Shown here: positions 6,702-14,768 of the stretch, piece after piece
How the letters are laid out: each line of letters starts with the position of its first letter
Position numbering within the stretch: the first letter of the stretch is position 1
IMG/VR virus record: IMGVR_UViG_3300043602_000008
Location: 1 to 20,867 of that record
Direction: 5' to 3' (one strand)
DNA: 20,867 nucleotides
Source: a virus
Made by a program: the position numbers and the translations under genes
Notes under the pieces: generated by a model
The model's input: the letters and a program-made list of their open reading frames with translations, nothing else
Databases searched by the model: none
What the model was told of the DNA's origin: nothing

Positions 6702-7381
6702 TGTCGTGGGGGTTCACGTTCAACGCGACGCCCGACGAGCTCGTCGCCGACGGGGAGATCCGGTTCGACGCGCCCGCCCCGTATGTGGGCGTCGCGACGC
6801 GCCTGTATGTCGACAACCTGGACCGCGACGGCCAGTACATCCGCCCGATGATCCTGGCGTACGTGGGCGGGACGGTCGCGTATGTCGAAGGGGCGGGCGC
6901 GACATTCGCGCACGTGCGACTACTCGGCCCCCCGCGGCCGCGGATCGGGTACGTTGAGATCCCGATCGTCGTGCTCGACGCGACGGCCGCGGGCGTGACC
7001 CCGGGCCCGGTCACGGTCGCGTTTCTGGCGCCCCCGCCGACGCCCCCGACCCCCCGCGACGCGGCGACCGATCCGCTGCTCGTCAGTCTGTCGACCGCGA
7101 AAGACCATTTACAGATCACCGACACGTTGCACGACGCGGACGTGTCGCAAAAACTCGCGGCCGCGAGCGCGACGATCCGCGACTATCTCAAGGGGCAAAA
7201 CGATCCGACGTGGGACGCGACGACGGCGCCCCCGTGGATCGCCGCGGCCGTGTTGTTGCTGCTCGCGCATTTTTACGAACATCGCGGCGACGAATTCGGG
7301 AATTCGGGCGACAACGATGATCGCGTCTGGAACGCGATCGCGAACCTGACCCGCCGATCGCGCGATCCCGCGCTCGCGTGA
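6698..7381 (+). CDS. Head-tail connector, gp6-like, with an extra N-terminal domain
   Basis: The 227-aa protein ends with a gp6-like connector domain (~residues 125-227). It begins with LLVSLSTAKDHLQITDTLHDADVSQKL, continues through helices with AAASATIRDYLKG and PPWIAAAVLLLLAHFYEHR, and ends in RSRDPALA. Connector gp6 rings dock beneath the portal. The first ~115 residues are an added beta-rich domain (GEIRFDAPAPYVGVATRLYV and similar) followed by a Pro-rich linker (PPPTPPTPRD), longer than the usual ~100-aa protein. The extra domain may be exposed at the neck. ATG at 6698 overlaps the previous stop. Confidence 0.8.
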   Translation: MMSWGFTFNATPDELVADGEIRFDAPAPYVGVATRLYVDNLDRDGQYIRPMILAYVGGTVAYVEGAGATFAHVRLLGPPRPRIGYVEIPIVVLDATAAGVTPGPVTVAFLAPPPTPPTPRDAATDPLLVSLSTAKDHLQITDTLHDADVSQKLAAASATIRDYLKGQNDPTWDATTAPPWIAAAVLLLLAHFYEHRGDEFGNSGDNDDRVWNAIANLTRRSRDPALA

Positions 7382-7384
7382 CGT

Positions 7385-8383
7385 ATGGGGATCGGTGATT
7401 TTCGACACGTCGGGATCGTGCAAGCGGTCACGTCGATCCCCGACGGGGGCGGCGGGCTCGTCGAAGCCTGGACGGATCTCCCCCCGCCCTGGCGGATCGA
7501 CATTCGCCCCGCGACCGTGCGCGACCTGGAACGACAGACCGCGGGGACGACGGTCGCGACGGCGACGCATATCGTTCACGGGCGGTACCGGCCCGACGTC
7601 AAGGTCGACGCGCGGATCCTGTGGGATCCGGGGTCCGATCCGATCTTCCCGCGCGACGGCCTGGTCGCGTACTGGCCGCTCGACGAGCCCGGGGGCGTGC
7701 GACGCGACCGCATGGGGCGCGCGAACCTAACCGAACACAACGGGGTCGGGAGCGGGCCCGGGCGCGTCGGGGTTGGGGCGAAGTTTCAACAAGTGAACTC
7801 GCAATATTTGGGAATTACCCATGCGGGGCTCGACACGGGAAACAGTGATTTCACCCTAACCGCCTGGATCAACCTGGCGACCGTGTCGCAATGTGTCGTG
7901 CTCGGGAAAGACGCGGGGAACGGGCGGGATTACGCGCTCGACGTGTCCGACCTGGCGCGCGCCCGGTTCACCGCGTACCGGAGCAACGACGAAGCGGTCG
8001 TCACGTCGAGCGGGCCCGACCTGGTCGCGGGGACGTGGTATTTCCTGGCCGTCCTGCACGACGCGGCCGCGGAAACGATCGCGATCCAGGTCAACGACGG
8101 GCCCGTCGACGTGACCTCAACCGCGGGCGTCGCGCTCAACCAGACCGCGGCCGAGTTTCGGATCGGGTCGCGCGCCCGGTCGCCGATTGCGGAGTTTTTC
8201 GACGGGATGATCGACGAAGTCGGGATCTGGAAACGGGTACTCGCGCCCGCCGAACGGAGCGCGCTCTATAACAGCGGGGCGGGCCTGGCGGCGCCCCCGC
8301 TCCGCGCGTTGCGGATCGCGGGGATCGCGAATCCGCAGGAACGCAACCGGGATTTGTTCGTGTTCGCGAAAGAGACGCTATGA
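7385..8383 (+). CDS. Head-closure protein with an inserted LamG-like domain
   Basis: Residues 1-80 read as a head-closure/head-tail joining protein (FRHVGIVQAVTSIPDGGGG, WRIDIRPATVRDLERQTAG, HIVHGRYRPDVKVDARILW). The same fold resumes at residues ~306-332 (LRALRIAGIANPQERNRDLF), its normal C-terminus. Between them, residues ~91-303 form a LamG/concanavalin-like beta sandwich: GLVAYWPLDEPGG, FTLTAWINL, VLGKDAG, GTWYFLAVLHD, FFDGMIDEVGIWKRVL, ALYNSGAG. The usual protein is ~110 aa; this one is 332 aa. The insert sits in a loop rather than at an end, so the ring could display a sugar-binding domain at the neck. The family assignment of the outer halves rests on motif memory. Confidence 0.8.
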   Translation: MGIGDFRHVGIVQAVTSIPDGGGGLVEAWTDLPPPWRIDIRPATVRDLERQTAGTTVATATHIVHGRYRPDVKVDARILWDPGSDPIFPRDGLVAYWPLDEPGGVRRDRMGRANLTEHNGVGSGPGRVGVGAKFQQVNSQYLGITHAGLDTGNSDFTLTAWINLATVSQCVVLGKDAGNGRDYALDVSDLARARFTAYRSNDEAVVTSSGPDLVAGTWYFLAVLHDAAAETIAIQVNDGPVDVTSTAGVALNQTAAEFRIGSRARSPIAEFFDGMIDEVGIWKRVLAPAERSALYNSGAGLAAPPLRALRIAGIANPQERNRDLFVFAKETL

Positions 8384-8766
8384 GCGCGAAACTCGAGCTC
8401 CGCGGGTTCGACGACCTGGTTCGCGACCTGGCCGCGCTCCCCGTGACGCTCCAACACGGCGCCGATCCGATCTTGCTCCGACACGCGCGCGCGTCGGCGG
8501 CGCGGGTCCAGGGCGCGTACCCGATCGTGACCGGCGCGCTCCGCGCGGGGGTCAAGATCGTGGAGCGCACCGCGCGCGGGGTCGCGACGTTGTACACGCT
8601 CGTGTCGAGTGCTCCGCACGCGCATTTATACGAATTCGGGACCGCGCGCACGGCGCCGCGGGCGACGTTTCTCCCGATCACCGAACGCGATCGGCGCGCC
8701 GCGACGGTTGACGTCGCCGCGCTCGTCCGCGCCGAAGGGATCACCGTCGCGGGGGAGCGAACGTGA
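8380..8766 (+). CDS. HK97 gp10-like tail-completion/neck protein
   Basis: The 128-aa protein matches the HK97-gp10 family: LRGFDDLVRDLAALP at the N-terminus, then a helix with ARVQGAYPIVTGALRAGVKI (the conserved P--TG-LR motif) and HAHLYEFGTARTAPRATFLPI (the conserved Y-EFGT--PA-PFL motif). Members act at the head-tail interface, in the same place as here, between head closure and tail terminator. The ATG overlaps the previous stop (ATGA), and its own stop overlaps the next GTG (GTGA). Confidence 0.88.
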   Translation: MSAKLELRGFDDLVRDLAALPVTLQHGADPILLRHARASAARVQGAYPIVTGALRAGVKIVERTARGVATLYTLVSSAPHAHLYEFGTARTAPRATFLPITERDRRAATVDVAALVRAEGITVAGERT

Positions 8767-9185
8767 TCAACACGAGCGAAGTCGAACGCGCGCTCATCGG
8801 GAAACTGACCGCCGATCCCGAACTGACGAGTTATCTCCCCGACGGGGTGTATTGGGATCTCGCGTTGCAGGGGTCGACCCGGTTCGCGATCGTGAGCGCG
8901 TCGACGTCGCGGGGACAAATGGAATTCGGCGGGGTCGACTCCTGGCGCGCGTTGGTCTACATCGTCAAGGCGGTCGTACAAAGTACCGGGACGACGACCG
9001 TCGCCGCGGCCGACGCGCGGATCAACGCGCTGCTCGACCGGCAACCGCTCGCGCTCCCGCCCGCCGCGGGCGCGTCGTTGATGGTCATGCATTGGTTGGA
9101 TCGGGTCCGGTATTCGGAAAACGTCGACGGGAATACCTGGCAACACGGGGGCGCGCGGTACGAAGTGATCGTCACGCCCGCATAG
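8763..9185 (+). CDS. Tail terminator protein, DUF3168/gpU-like
   Basis: The 140-aa protein has the expected size and place for the ring that caps the tail tube and joins it to the head. It begins with a helix (TSEVERALIGKLTADPEL), then has VYWDLALQGSTRFAIVSAST, a central strand WRALVYIVKAVV, a helix AAADARINALLDRQPL, and ends with YEVIVTPA. This order is seen in gpU/DUF3168 proteins. The start is GTG at 8763, coupled to the upstream gene by GTGA. The assignment depends on position plus fold pattern. Confidence 0.75.
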   Translation: MINTSEVERALIGKLTADPELTSYLPDGVYWDLALQGSTRFAIVSASTSRGQMEFGGVDSWRALVYIVKAVVQSTGTTTVAAADARINALLDRQPLALPPAAGASLMVMHWLDRVRYSENVDGNTWQHGGARYEVIVTPA

Positions 9186-9196
9186 AGGGGGAGCAT

Positions 9197-9607
9197 ATGG
9201 CACGAAGGCATGGATCGCACGGCTCAGTGATGATGGATCCGACGGGCGGGGCGACCCCCGCGGCCGTCGCGACGCTCAATACCTGGTCGTTGGACCTGAA
9301 ACGGGATCGCGCGGACGCGACCTGTTTCGGCGACACGGTCAAGGTGTCGGTCCAGGGGTTGCCCGCGATCGAAGGGAAATTGGAAGGGATTTGGGATGAA
9401 ACGACGTCGCCCGCGTTGTTCAAGGTCGCGCTCGGCGAACTCGCGGTCCTCCTGAAATTGATCCCGTCGGACCTGGCGCCGACGTACTTTTTCTCGGGCC
9501 TGGCGTACCTGGACACGTCGATCGAAGTCGCGCACGACGGCGCGATCAAAACCGCGGGGACGTTCGCGGGCGCGGGCCCCTGGACGATGGATCCCGCGGT
9601 CCCGTAA
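9197..9607 (+). CDS. Tail tube (major tail) protein
   Basis: The 136-aa protein follows the tail terminator and precedes the chaperone pair, the standard place for the tube subunit that polymerises around the tape measure. It starts with a small polar segment and then shows strands typical of compact tube proteins (TLNTWSLDLKRDRADATCFGD, VQGLPAIEGKLEGIWDE, YFFSGLAYLDTSIEVAHDG, IKTAGTFAGAGPWTM). A strong Shine-Dalgarno-like run, GAGGGGGAG (9185-9193), precedes ATG 9197, consistent with high expression and unlike its coupled neighbours. Confidence 0.82.
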   Translation: MARRHGSHGSVMMDPTGGATPAAVATLNTWSLDLKRDRADATCFGDTVKVSVQGLPAIEGKLEGIWDETTSPALFKVALGELAVLLKLIPSDLAPTYFFSGLAYLDTSIEVAHDGAIKTAGTFAGAGPWTMDPAVP

Positions 9608-9616
9608 CGGGCGCCC

Positions 9617-9925
9617 GTGCAGACGATCCGCGGCCGCGTCGCGGCGGTCAAATGGGCGTACTACACGGCCGCGGCCGTCGAGGGGTACACGGTGACACAC
9701 GACCGGGCCGCGGGCGCCTGGTCGGTCGCGGGCAACCTGGTCCCGGGCGCCGTCGACGCGTACAAACTCGCGCAACGGCCGTTGTTCTTCGTCGCCCCGT
9801 TCAAGCGGGGCGCGTGGCGATGGGAAATTCGCACGATCACACGACACGACGGCGGGCGGTTTGTCGCCGCGCTCGGCCCCGTGTCCGTCGAGGGGGAACA
9901 TGGGATCACGTGTCCGACGTCCTGA
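9617..9925 (+). CDS. Small tail-region protein, function unknown
   Basis: A 102-aa protein starting at GTG 9617, nine bases after the tail tube stop, and overlapping the next gene by 26 nt. It reads as a compact mixed alpha/beta protein (KWAYYTAAAVEGYTVTHD, RPLFFVAPFKRGAWRWEIRT, GGRFVAALGPV). There is no clear Shine-Dalgarno box close to the GTG. Phages of this type often carry a small gene between tube and chaperone, but I do not recognise the family. Codon use matches its neighbours. Confidence 0.6.
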   Translation: MQTIRGRVAAVKWAYYTAAAVEGYTVTHDRAAGAWSVAGNLVPGAVDAYKLAQRPLFFVAPFKRGAWRWEIRTITRHDGGRFVAALGPVSVEGEHGITCPTS

Positions 9926-10346
9926 AATTGACGTGCTCCCGCTGACCGCGGGCGACACGATCACGGTCAAGCGGTTTCTCACGGCGGGCGAGTTCCGCGC
10001 GCTCATCAAAACGGCGACGAAACCGGTCCACATGGACGCGGCGCGCGCCGCGAACGGGCAAGATCTGACGTTTGAAATCGACCCGACGGAAAGCGGGATC
10101 GGCCTGGTCCTCGCGTATCTGCTCGACTGGACGTTTCAGGATTTCGACGGGCGCCCGCTCGTGATTCGTGATCAACCGCCCGCGGTCGTCCGCGCCGCGC
10201 TCGACGCGATCGACGCGGGGAGTTACATGGAAGTGCAGAAGGCGATCCAGACGCACGATCACGCGATGCGCGCGTTCATTGACGCGGAAAAAAAAACGAC
10301 GCCTGGCGCGATGGCGCCCGCTCCGACTTCGGGATCTGTCGGGTAA
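9900..10346 (+). CDS. Tail assembly chaperone, short (gpG-like) form
   Basis: The 148-aa protein lies between tail tube and tape measure, where the tail assembly chaperone is encoded. It begins PEIDVLPLTAGDTITVKRFLTAGEFRALIK, a pattern common in these chaperones, and ends in a low-complexity segment (TPGAMAPAPTSGSVG) expected of the unshifted product. ATG 9900 is preferred over the upstream ATG at 9861 because AGGGGG lies just before it. A nine-A run near the 3' end (10288-10296) provides a -1 slip site leading into the 10346-10435 frame; see the separate entries. Confidence 0.8.
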   Translation: MGSRVRRPEIDVLPLTAGDTITVKRFLTAGEFRALIKTATKPVHMDAARAANGQDLTFEIDPTESGIGLVLAYLLDWTFQDFDGRPLVIRDQPPAVVRAALDAIDAGSYMEVQKAIQTHDHAMRAFIDAEKKTTPGAMAPAPTSGSVG

Positions 10347-10435
10347 TGGGGTGGACGTTGCAGGACGTGTGGGATCTCCCGATGCATTACTACGAATTTC
10401 TGATCGACGAACTCAACCGCGAGTCGGCCCGGTGA
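10283..10435 (+). CDS. Tail chaperone T-domain made by -1 frameshift (gpGT-like extension)
   Basis: After slippage at 10295 the -1 frame adds 46 residues to 132 residues of the upstream frame, giving a 178-aa fusion. The extension reads NDAWRDGARSDFGICRVMGW, then TLQDVWDLPMHYYEFLIDEL, resembling the second tail-chaperone domain (a helix with W-L-DV--LP---YE-L). The 29-residue part from ATG 10346 (TAATG overlap with the upstream stop) could also be initiated separately. In lambda the GT fusion recruits tape-measure and tail-tube subunits at a low molar ratio to G. It ends 4 nt before the tape measure ATG. Confidence 0.82.
   Translation, partial: RGKKNDAWRDGARSDFGICRVMGWTLQDVWDLPMHYYEFLIDELNRESAR
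10289..10318 (+). promoter_or_regulatory. Programmed -1 frameshift signal (slippery site plus hairpin)
   Basis: In the chaperone frame the bases read GAA AAA AAA ACG, giving the heptamer A AAA AAA at 10289-10295. Nine nt downstream, GGCGC (10305-10309) and GCGCC (10314-10318) can pair around a GATG loop as a stimulator. The -1 frame has a TGA at 10280-10282, so it opens only just before the slip site, then stays open to 10435. This is the arrangement known from lambda G/GT and conserved among long-tailed phages. Confidence 0.85.
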
Positions 10436-10439
10436 CGTC

Positions 10440-11993
10440 ATGCCGTTGACCGCGAATTTTCTCGCCGATTTCTCGTCGTTCATTACCGCGTGCAAAGACG
10501 CGACGACGTCGACGGAACAACTGGTCGAATCGGCGGGGAAAGTCGGCGCCGACGTCGACGAGGCGATCGGGAAAGCGGCGGGGTCGATCAAATCAATGGC
10601 GACCGGGGTCGCCGACTTCGCGAAGTCGACGTATAGCGTCCTGAGTTCGTCCCAGGTCAAGGATTTCGTGGGCGACGTGACGACCGCGGTCATGGGGTTT
10701 GTCAACGAATTCGCCGAAGGGGAAGCGGCGACCGCGCGCCTGACCGTCGCGCTGAAAAACGCGGGGCAAGCGTCCCCCGACGTGATCGCGGCGTACGGGG
10801 AAATGGCGACGCACCTGCAAAGTGTCTCGAGGTTTTCGGACGAAGCGTTGACCGATACACAAACCTATTTCACGACGATCGGGCAAGTCGGCCCCGAGAA
10901 CATGCAACAAGTGTTGGAAGCGACGATGGATCTTGCGATCGGGATTGGGAAAGATCTCCCCGACGCGGCGAAACTCATGGTCCAGGCCGCGCAGAGCGAC
11001 GGCGAAGCGTTGGGGAAACTGAAAAAGATTTTTGGCGACACGATCCCCGAAGGCGCGAGCTTCGCCGAAGTGTTAGAAGCGATCAACAAGAAATTCGGCG
11101 GGCAAGCGGCCGCGGACATGGAAACGACGACCGGCAAACTCGCGAACATGAAAAATCAGATGTCCGATTTCAACGAGCAAATCGGCGCCGTGCTCGCGGA
11201 CAACCTGAAATCTATGCTCGACGCGTTCAAGGCGCTCCCCGAAGGAATGCAAACGTTCATCATCGCGACGGTCGCGATCGGGACCGCGATCACGCCGTTA
11301 CTCGTGTCGGGCGCGTCGGTGATTACGATGCTCGGGACCATGGGCGTCGTCGGCGGGGCGACCAGTATCGCGCTCGGGCCCGTCGCGCTCGTGATCGCGG
11401 GGATCGGGGCGGCGCTGCTCGCGATTTGGGCCGTATGGCATTACTGGGATGACATTGTGGCGGTCGTCAAACAAGCGGTCGGGGCGATCGTGGGGTTTCT
11501 GAAGGAACTCCCCGCCGCGTTCGCGGCCGTGATCGTCGCGGTCGCGAAGTGGTACGCGGATCTGTACGTCTGGTTGTGGGAAAAACTCTCCTGGTTGATC
11601 GGCCAGGTCATCAAACTCCCCGCGAAGATCGTCGACGCGTTCAAATGGATGTACAACGAAATTATCGGGATGTCCTCGGTCCCTGACCTGGTCGACGGGA
11701 TCGCGGAGCATTTCGGGCGCCTAGACGGGACGATGGTCGATCCCGCGCTCGCGGCCGTCGGCGACGTCGCGGCGGGGTTCGCGTCGCTCAACGGCCCGAT
11801 CCCGCTCGGGACGCTCACGCCTGGCGCGTCCGCGGCCGCGGGCGGCGCGGGCGGGGCCCCCGTGACCGTCAACGTGAACATGTCGGGGATGCTCGGGACC
11901 GACGACCCGCAAACCCGCGCGACGATTGCCGATCTCGTGTCTGACGCGGTGATGGCGGGGATGCGAAACACGCGCCGACTCGGGACGGTGTAA
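10440..11993 (+). CDS. Tail tape measure protein
   Basis: The 517-aa protein fixes tail length and is ejected with the DNA. The N-terminal half is alpha-helical and Ala/Lys/Asp-rich (ITACKDATTSTEQLVESAGK, VALKNAGQASPDVIAAYGEM, MQQVLEATMDLAIGIGKDL). The middle (~residues 275-400) has several hydrophobic segments (FIIATVAIGTAITPLLVSG, LVIAGIGAALLAIWAVWHYW, FAAVIVAVAKWY) that could form a membrane channel during ejection. The C-terminus is Gly/Ala-rich and then polar. At the usual ~0.15 nm per residue the tail would be about 75-80 nm, short for this group. ATG 10440 has no Shine-Dalgarno box; it follows the chaperone stop by 4 nt, so reinitiation is likely. Confidence 0.93.
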   Translation: MPLTANFLADFSSFITACKDATTSTEQLVESAGKVGADVDEAIGKAAGSIKSMATGVADFAKSTYSVLSSSQVKDFVGDVTTAVMGFVNEFAEGEAATARLTVALKNAGQASPDVIAAYGEMATHLQSVSRFSDEALTDTQTYFTTIGQVGPENMQQVLEATMDLAIGIGKDLPDAAKLMVQAAQSDGEALGKLKKIFGDTIPEGASFAEVLEAINKKFGGQAAADMETTTGKLANMKNQMSDFNEQIGAVLADNLKSMLDAFKALPEGMQTFIIATVAIGTAITPLLVSGASVITMLGTMGVVGGATSIALGPVALVIAGIGAALLAIWAVWHYWDDIVAVVKQAVGAIVGFLKELPAAFAAVIVAVAKWYADLYVWLWEKLSWLIGQVIKLPAKIVDAFKWMYNEIIGMSSVPDLVDGIAEHFGRLDGTMVDPALAAVGDVAAGFASLNGPIPLGTLTPGASAAAGGAGGAPVTVNVNMSGMLGTDDPQTRATIADLVSDAVMAGMRNTRRLGTV

Positions 11994-11996
11994 GCG

Positions 11997-14768
11997 ATGG
12001 CGGCGACCGATGTCGTCGTCGTGATCGACGGGAAAACGATCACCCCGTTCGCGCGGATCGGGCGCGTGCGGATCGATGACCTCTTGAACGACGCGCCGAA
12101 TACCGCCGCGGTGACGATCGTCGCGACCCCGCGGACGGCCCCCGTCGGGTCGGGCGGGTTCGACCCGGGCGGGTTCGACGCGGGCGGATTTGCGACGGCG
12201 CGGACAGGCGGCGCGACCTCGGGCGCGTTCAACGCGGCCGCGTTCAACCCGGGGGCGTTCGCGTCGGCGACGCTCCCGCCGGCGATGATCACGCCCCCGC
12301 CGATCTTGCCAGGCGCCCCGATCGCGATTTACCTCGGCGCGATCGATCCCGCGTTGCAAATCTTCGGCGGGCAAGTGATGAACCGCGAGCAATACGCGGA
12401 ACTCGAGATCCCCGCCCACGTGCGGTACGACCTGTCGTGTCTCGATTTCACGCGCCGCTTAAATCACCGCACGGTCACGACCGAATACGCGACCGCGAGC
12501 GTCACGGCGATCGTGCAAGACGTGATCGCGCGGTTCGCGCCCGTGATTACGACGACCCACGTCCAAGCGGGGTTGCCCTCGATCCCCGGGATGACGTTCA
12601 CGTTCGAAGATGTCTCGGGCGCGCTGTCCCGTCTGGCGAAAACGATCGGGGCGTCCTGGTATGTCGACTATGTCGGGGATCTCCATTTCTTCATCGGGAC
12701 CGAAGCGGGCGCCGCGCCCGCGCCGATTGTCCCGGGCGGGCGGTTTGCGGATCTGAAAATCTCCGCGGATCTAACGCAGGTCCGCACGCGGATCATTGTC
12801 GAAGCGGCGGGCGCGACCTCGGCCGCGACGGTCCCGACGGCCGACACGTTGATCCCGCTGTCGACCGCGCTCCCCTTCCCGTCGTCGGGCCGCGCGAAGA
12901 TCGGGACGACGATCGTCGCGTACAGCGGGACGAACCCCGGGGGCGTGAAAGCGAACACGACGGGCCCGCTCCCGGCTGGGATCCCCCCCGTCGACCCGAT
13001 CCCGCCCCCCGCGGCGCCAGGCGCCCCCGGGGTCGCGCTCGCGCCCGCGTCGACGGCGGGGCAAGCGGTCGGGCCGTACACGTACGCGGTGACACTCGAG
13101 CTCGCCGACGGGCGACGGTCGGACGTCGGCGCGTCGTCGGCGCCTGTCACGATCACGCCCGCGGCCGCGCCGCCGGCGACGTCGGCCGCGCTGCTCGCGA
13201 CGCCCGCCCGCGGGCCGATCGTCGTCGGGGTCGCGTCGTCCTATGCGACGTCGTTCGTCGACGCGGCGGGCCGTCAAACGCCCGCGACGACGGGCGGGCC
13301 GACGATCACGGGGCGCGCGGTCGTCGCCCCGTCGGGCAATATCCCGTATCAGGTCCAGGCAAACGGCCGGATGAAAACGGGATCGTATTACTACGCGGTA
13401 TCGTTCCTGACCGCGCACGGGGAAACGCTCACGATCCAAAGCGCGCCCGCGGTCCCGATCACCGCCGACAATCAAAAAGTACTACTCCTGGCGATCCCGA
13501 CCGCGCTCGACGGGCGCGTCGTCGGGCGCCGCGTCTATCGGTCGTCGGCGAATCCTGATTTGTCGGGACAGGCGGCCGTAATGGTCCCCTGGCACCGCGT
13601 GATCGATATTCCGAACAACACGGCGACGCAGTACCTCGACGACGCGGCCGATACGGAACTCTCGACGACAACGCTCCCCGTGTTTACGACCGCGAACGAC
13701 GTCGGGGAAGCGGCGACCGTGACGATCCCGACGTCGACCGACCCGCGGGTCGTCGGGCGTCGGCTGTACCGGCAAGACGGCGCGGGCGGGTTCCGCCTGG
13801 TCGCGGACCTGAAAGACAACACGACGACGACGTTCGCCGACGTCGCGGTCGCGAGCGGGGGCGACCTGGCGCCGACCGTCAACGCGATCACGACGGGCGC
13901 GATCCTCATCTCCGGGATCGACCTCGGCCCCGCGGGGACCGTACGGCGGCGCGTGTTTCGGACGGTCGCGGGCGGGTCACAGTATCGGGAACTGGTCGCG
14001 ATCAACGACAACACGACGACGACGTACACGGACGCGAACGGGGATACCGCGCTCGGCGGCGCCCCGCTCCCCCCGGTGGGGATCGCCGGGTCGCCCGCGA
14101 GCGCGGGCGCGGGGATCGCCCCGACGCCCGCGGGGGCGACGACGATCGAACTCGACACCCTGGCGGCGATCCCCGCGGCGGGCTGGATCCTGGTCGAACA
14201 ACAAGTGATCCGGTACCGCGGGACGACGACGATCGACGGCCGGTTCTACCTGACCGGGATCCCCGCGACGGGTGCGGGCGCGATCACGGCCGACATTCTC
14301 GCGGGGACCGTCATCGCGACGATCCCCGCGCTGACGGGCGTCGATCCCGCGCGCCCGGTGACGATCGGCGACGACGTCAATTTGATCGTGATCGTCGACG
14401 ACATCCCGGCACAAACCGCGCTCGCGGCCGTCGAAGGCGGCGACGGGATCGTCGAGCATTACATCCAAGATCGGCGGTTGAGCGACGCCGGCGCCCGCGC
14501 GCGCGCCCTGGCCGAACTCGCGCTGTTCAAGACGATCGAAACGCGGATCACATATACGACCCATGATCTCGAGACGCGGAGCGGCAGGACCGTCCACGTC
14601 GCGTTGCCCGCGCCGACGAACCTGTCGGGGGATTTCCTGATCCAACGCGTCACATTCGACAACGTCGGGACCGCGATCGGGACGGCCCCGCGGCGCCAGG
14701 TCGACGCGTCGACGACGCGGTTTTCGTTTGACGATGTCCTGGCCCGGTTGCTATTGGAGCAAACATGA
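11997..14768 (+). CDS. Large tail hub/baseplate protein with repeated domains
   Basis: The 923-aa protein appears to join a gpD/gp27-type hub with adhesion-like repeats. The hub region (~residues 1-270) includes VVVVIDGKTITPFARIGRVR, AIYLGAIDPALQIFGGQV, YDLSCLDFTRRLNHRTVTTE, TFTFEDVSGALSRLAKTIGA and SWYVDYVGDLHFF, typical of late-control/hub proteins. It is interrupted by a Phe/Gly/Ala repeat (~residues 52-94). The middle (~340-690) contains three copies of a beta unit, VVGRRVYR...NTATQYLDD, VVGRRLYR...DNTTTTFAD and VRRRVFR...DNTTTTYTD, at about residues 507, 584 and 648. The C-terminus (~700-923) returns to hub-like sequence (IVIVDDIPAQTALAAVEGGD, IQDRRLSDAGARARALAELA, TYTTHDLETRSGRTVHV), so the repeats are an insertion. 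Host contact is likely but inferred. Confidence 0.82.
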   Translation: MAATDVVVVIDGKTITPFARIGRVRIDDLLNDAPNTAAVTIVATPRTAPVGSGGFDPGGFDAGGFATARTGGATSGAFNAAAFNPGAFASATLPPAMITPPPILPGAPIAIYLGAIDPALQIFGGQVMNREQYAELEIPAHVRYDLSCLDFTRRLNHRTVTTEYATASVTAIVQDVIARFAPVITTTHVQAGLPSIPGMTFTFEDVSGALSRLAKTIGASWYVDYVGDLHFFIGTEAGAAPAPIVPGGRFADLKISADLTQVRTRIIVEAAGATSAATVPTADTLIPLSTALPFPSSGRAKIGTTIVAYSGTNPGGVKANTTGPLPAGIPPVDPIPPPAAPGAPGVALAPASTAGQAVGPYTYAVTLELADGRRSDVGASSAPVTITPAAAPPATSAALLATPARGPIVVGVASSYATSFVDAAGRQTPATTGGPTITGRAVVAPSGNIPYQVQANGRMKTGSYYYAVSFLTAHGETLTIQSAPAVPITADNQKVLLLAIPTALDGRVVGRRVYRSSANPDLSGQAAVMVPWHRVIDIPNNTATQYLDDAADTELSTTTLPVFTTANDVGEAATVTIPTSTDPRVVGRRLYRQDGAGGFRLVADLKDNTTTTFADVAVASGGDLAPTVNAITTGAILISGIDLGPAGTVRRRVFRTVAGGSQYRELVAINDNTTTTYTDANGDTALGGAPLPPVGIAGSPASAGAGIAPTPAGATTIELDTLAAIPAAGWILVEQQVIRYRGTTTIDGRFYLTGIPATGAGAITADILAGTVIATIPALTGVDPARPVTIGDDVNLIVIVDDIPAQTALAAVEGGDGIVEHYIQDRRLSDAGARARALAELALFKTIETRITYTTHDLETRSGRTVHVALPAPTNLSGDFLIQRVTFDNVGTAIGTAPRRQVDASTTRFSFDDVLARLLLEQT

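Noticed and set aside
12437-13558. Second 373-aa + strand frame inside the hub gene
   Set aside because: It lies in an alternative frame of a clear tail protein, with Arg/Gly/Asp-rich text and no motif.
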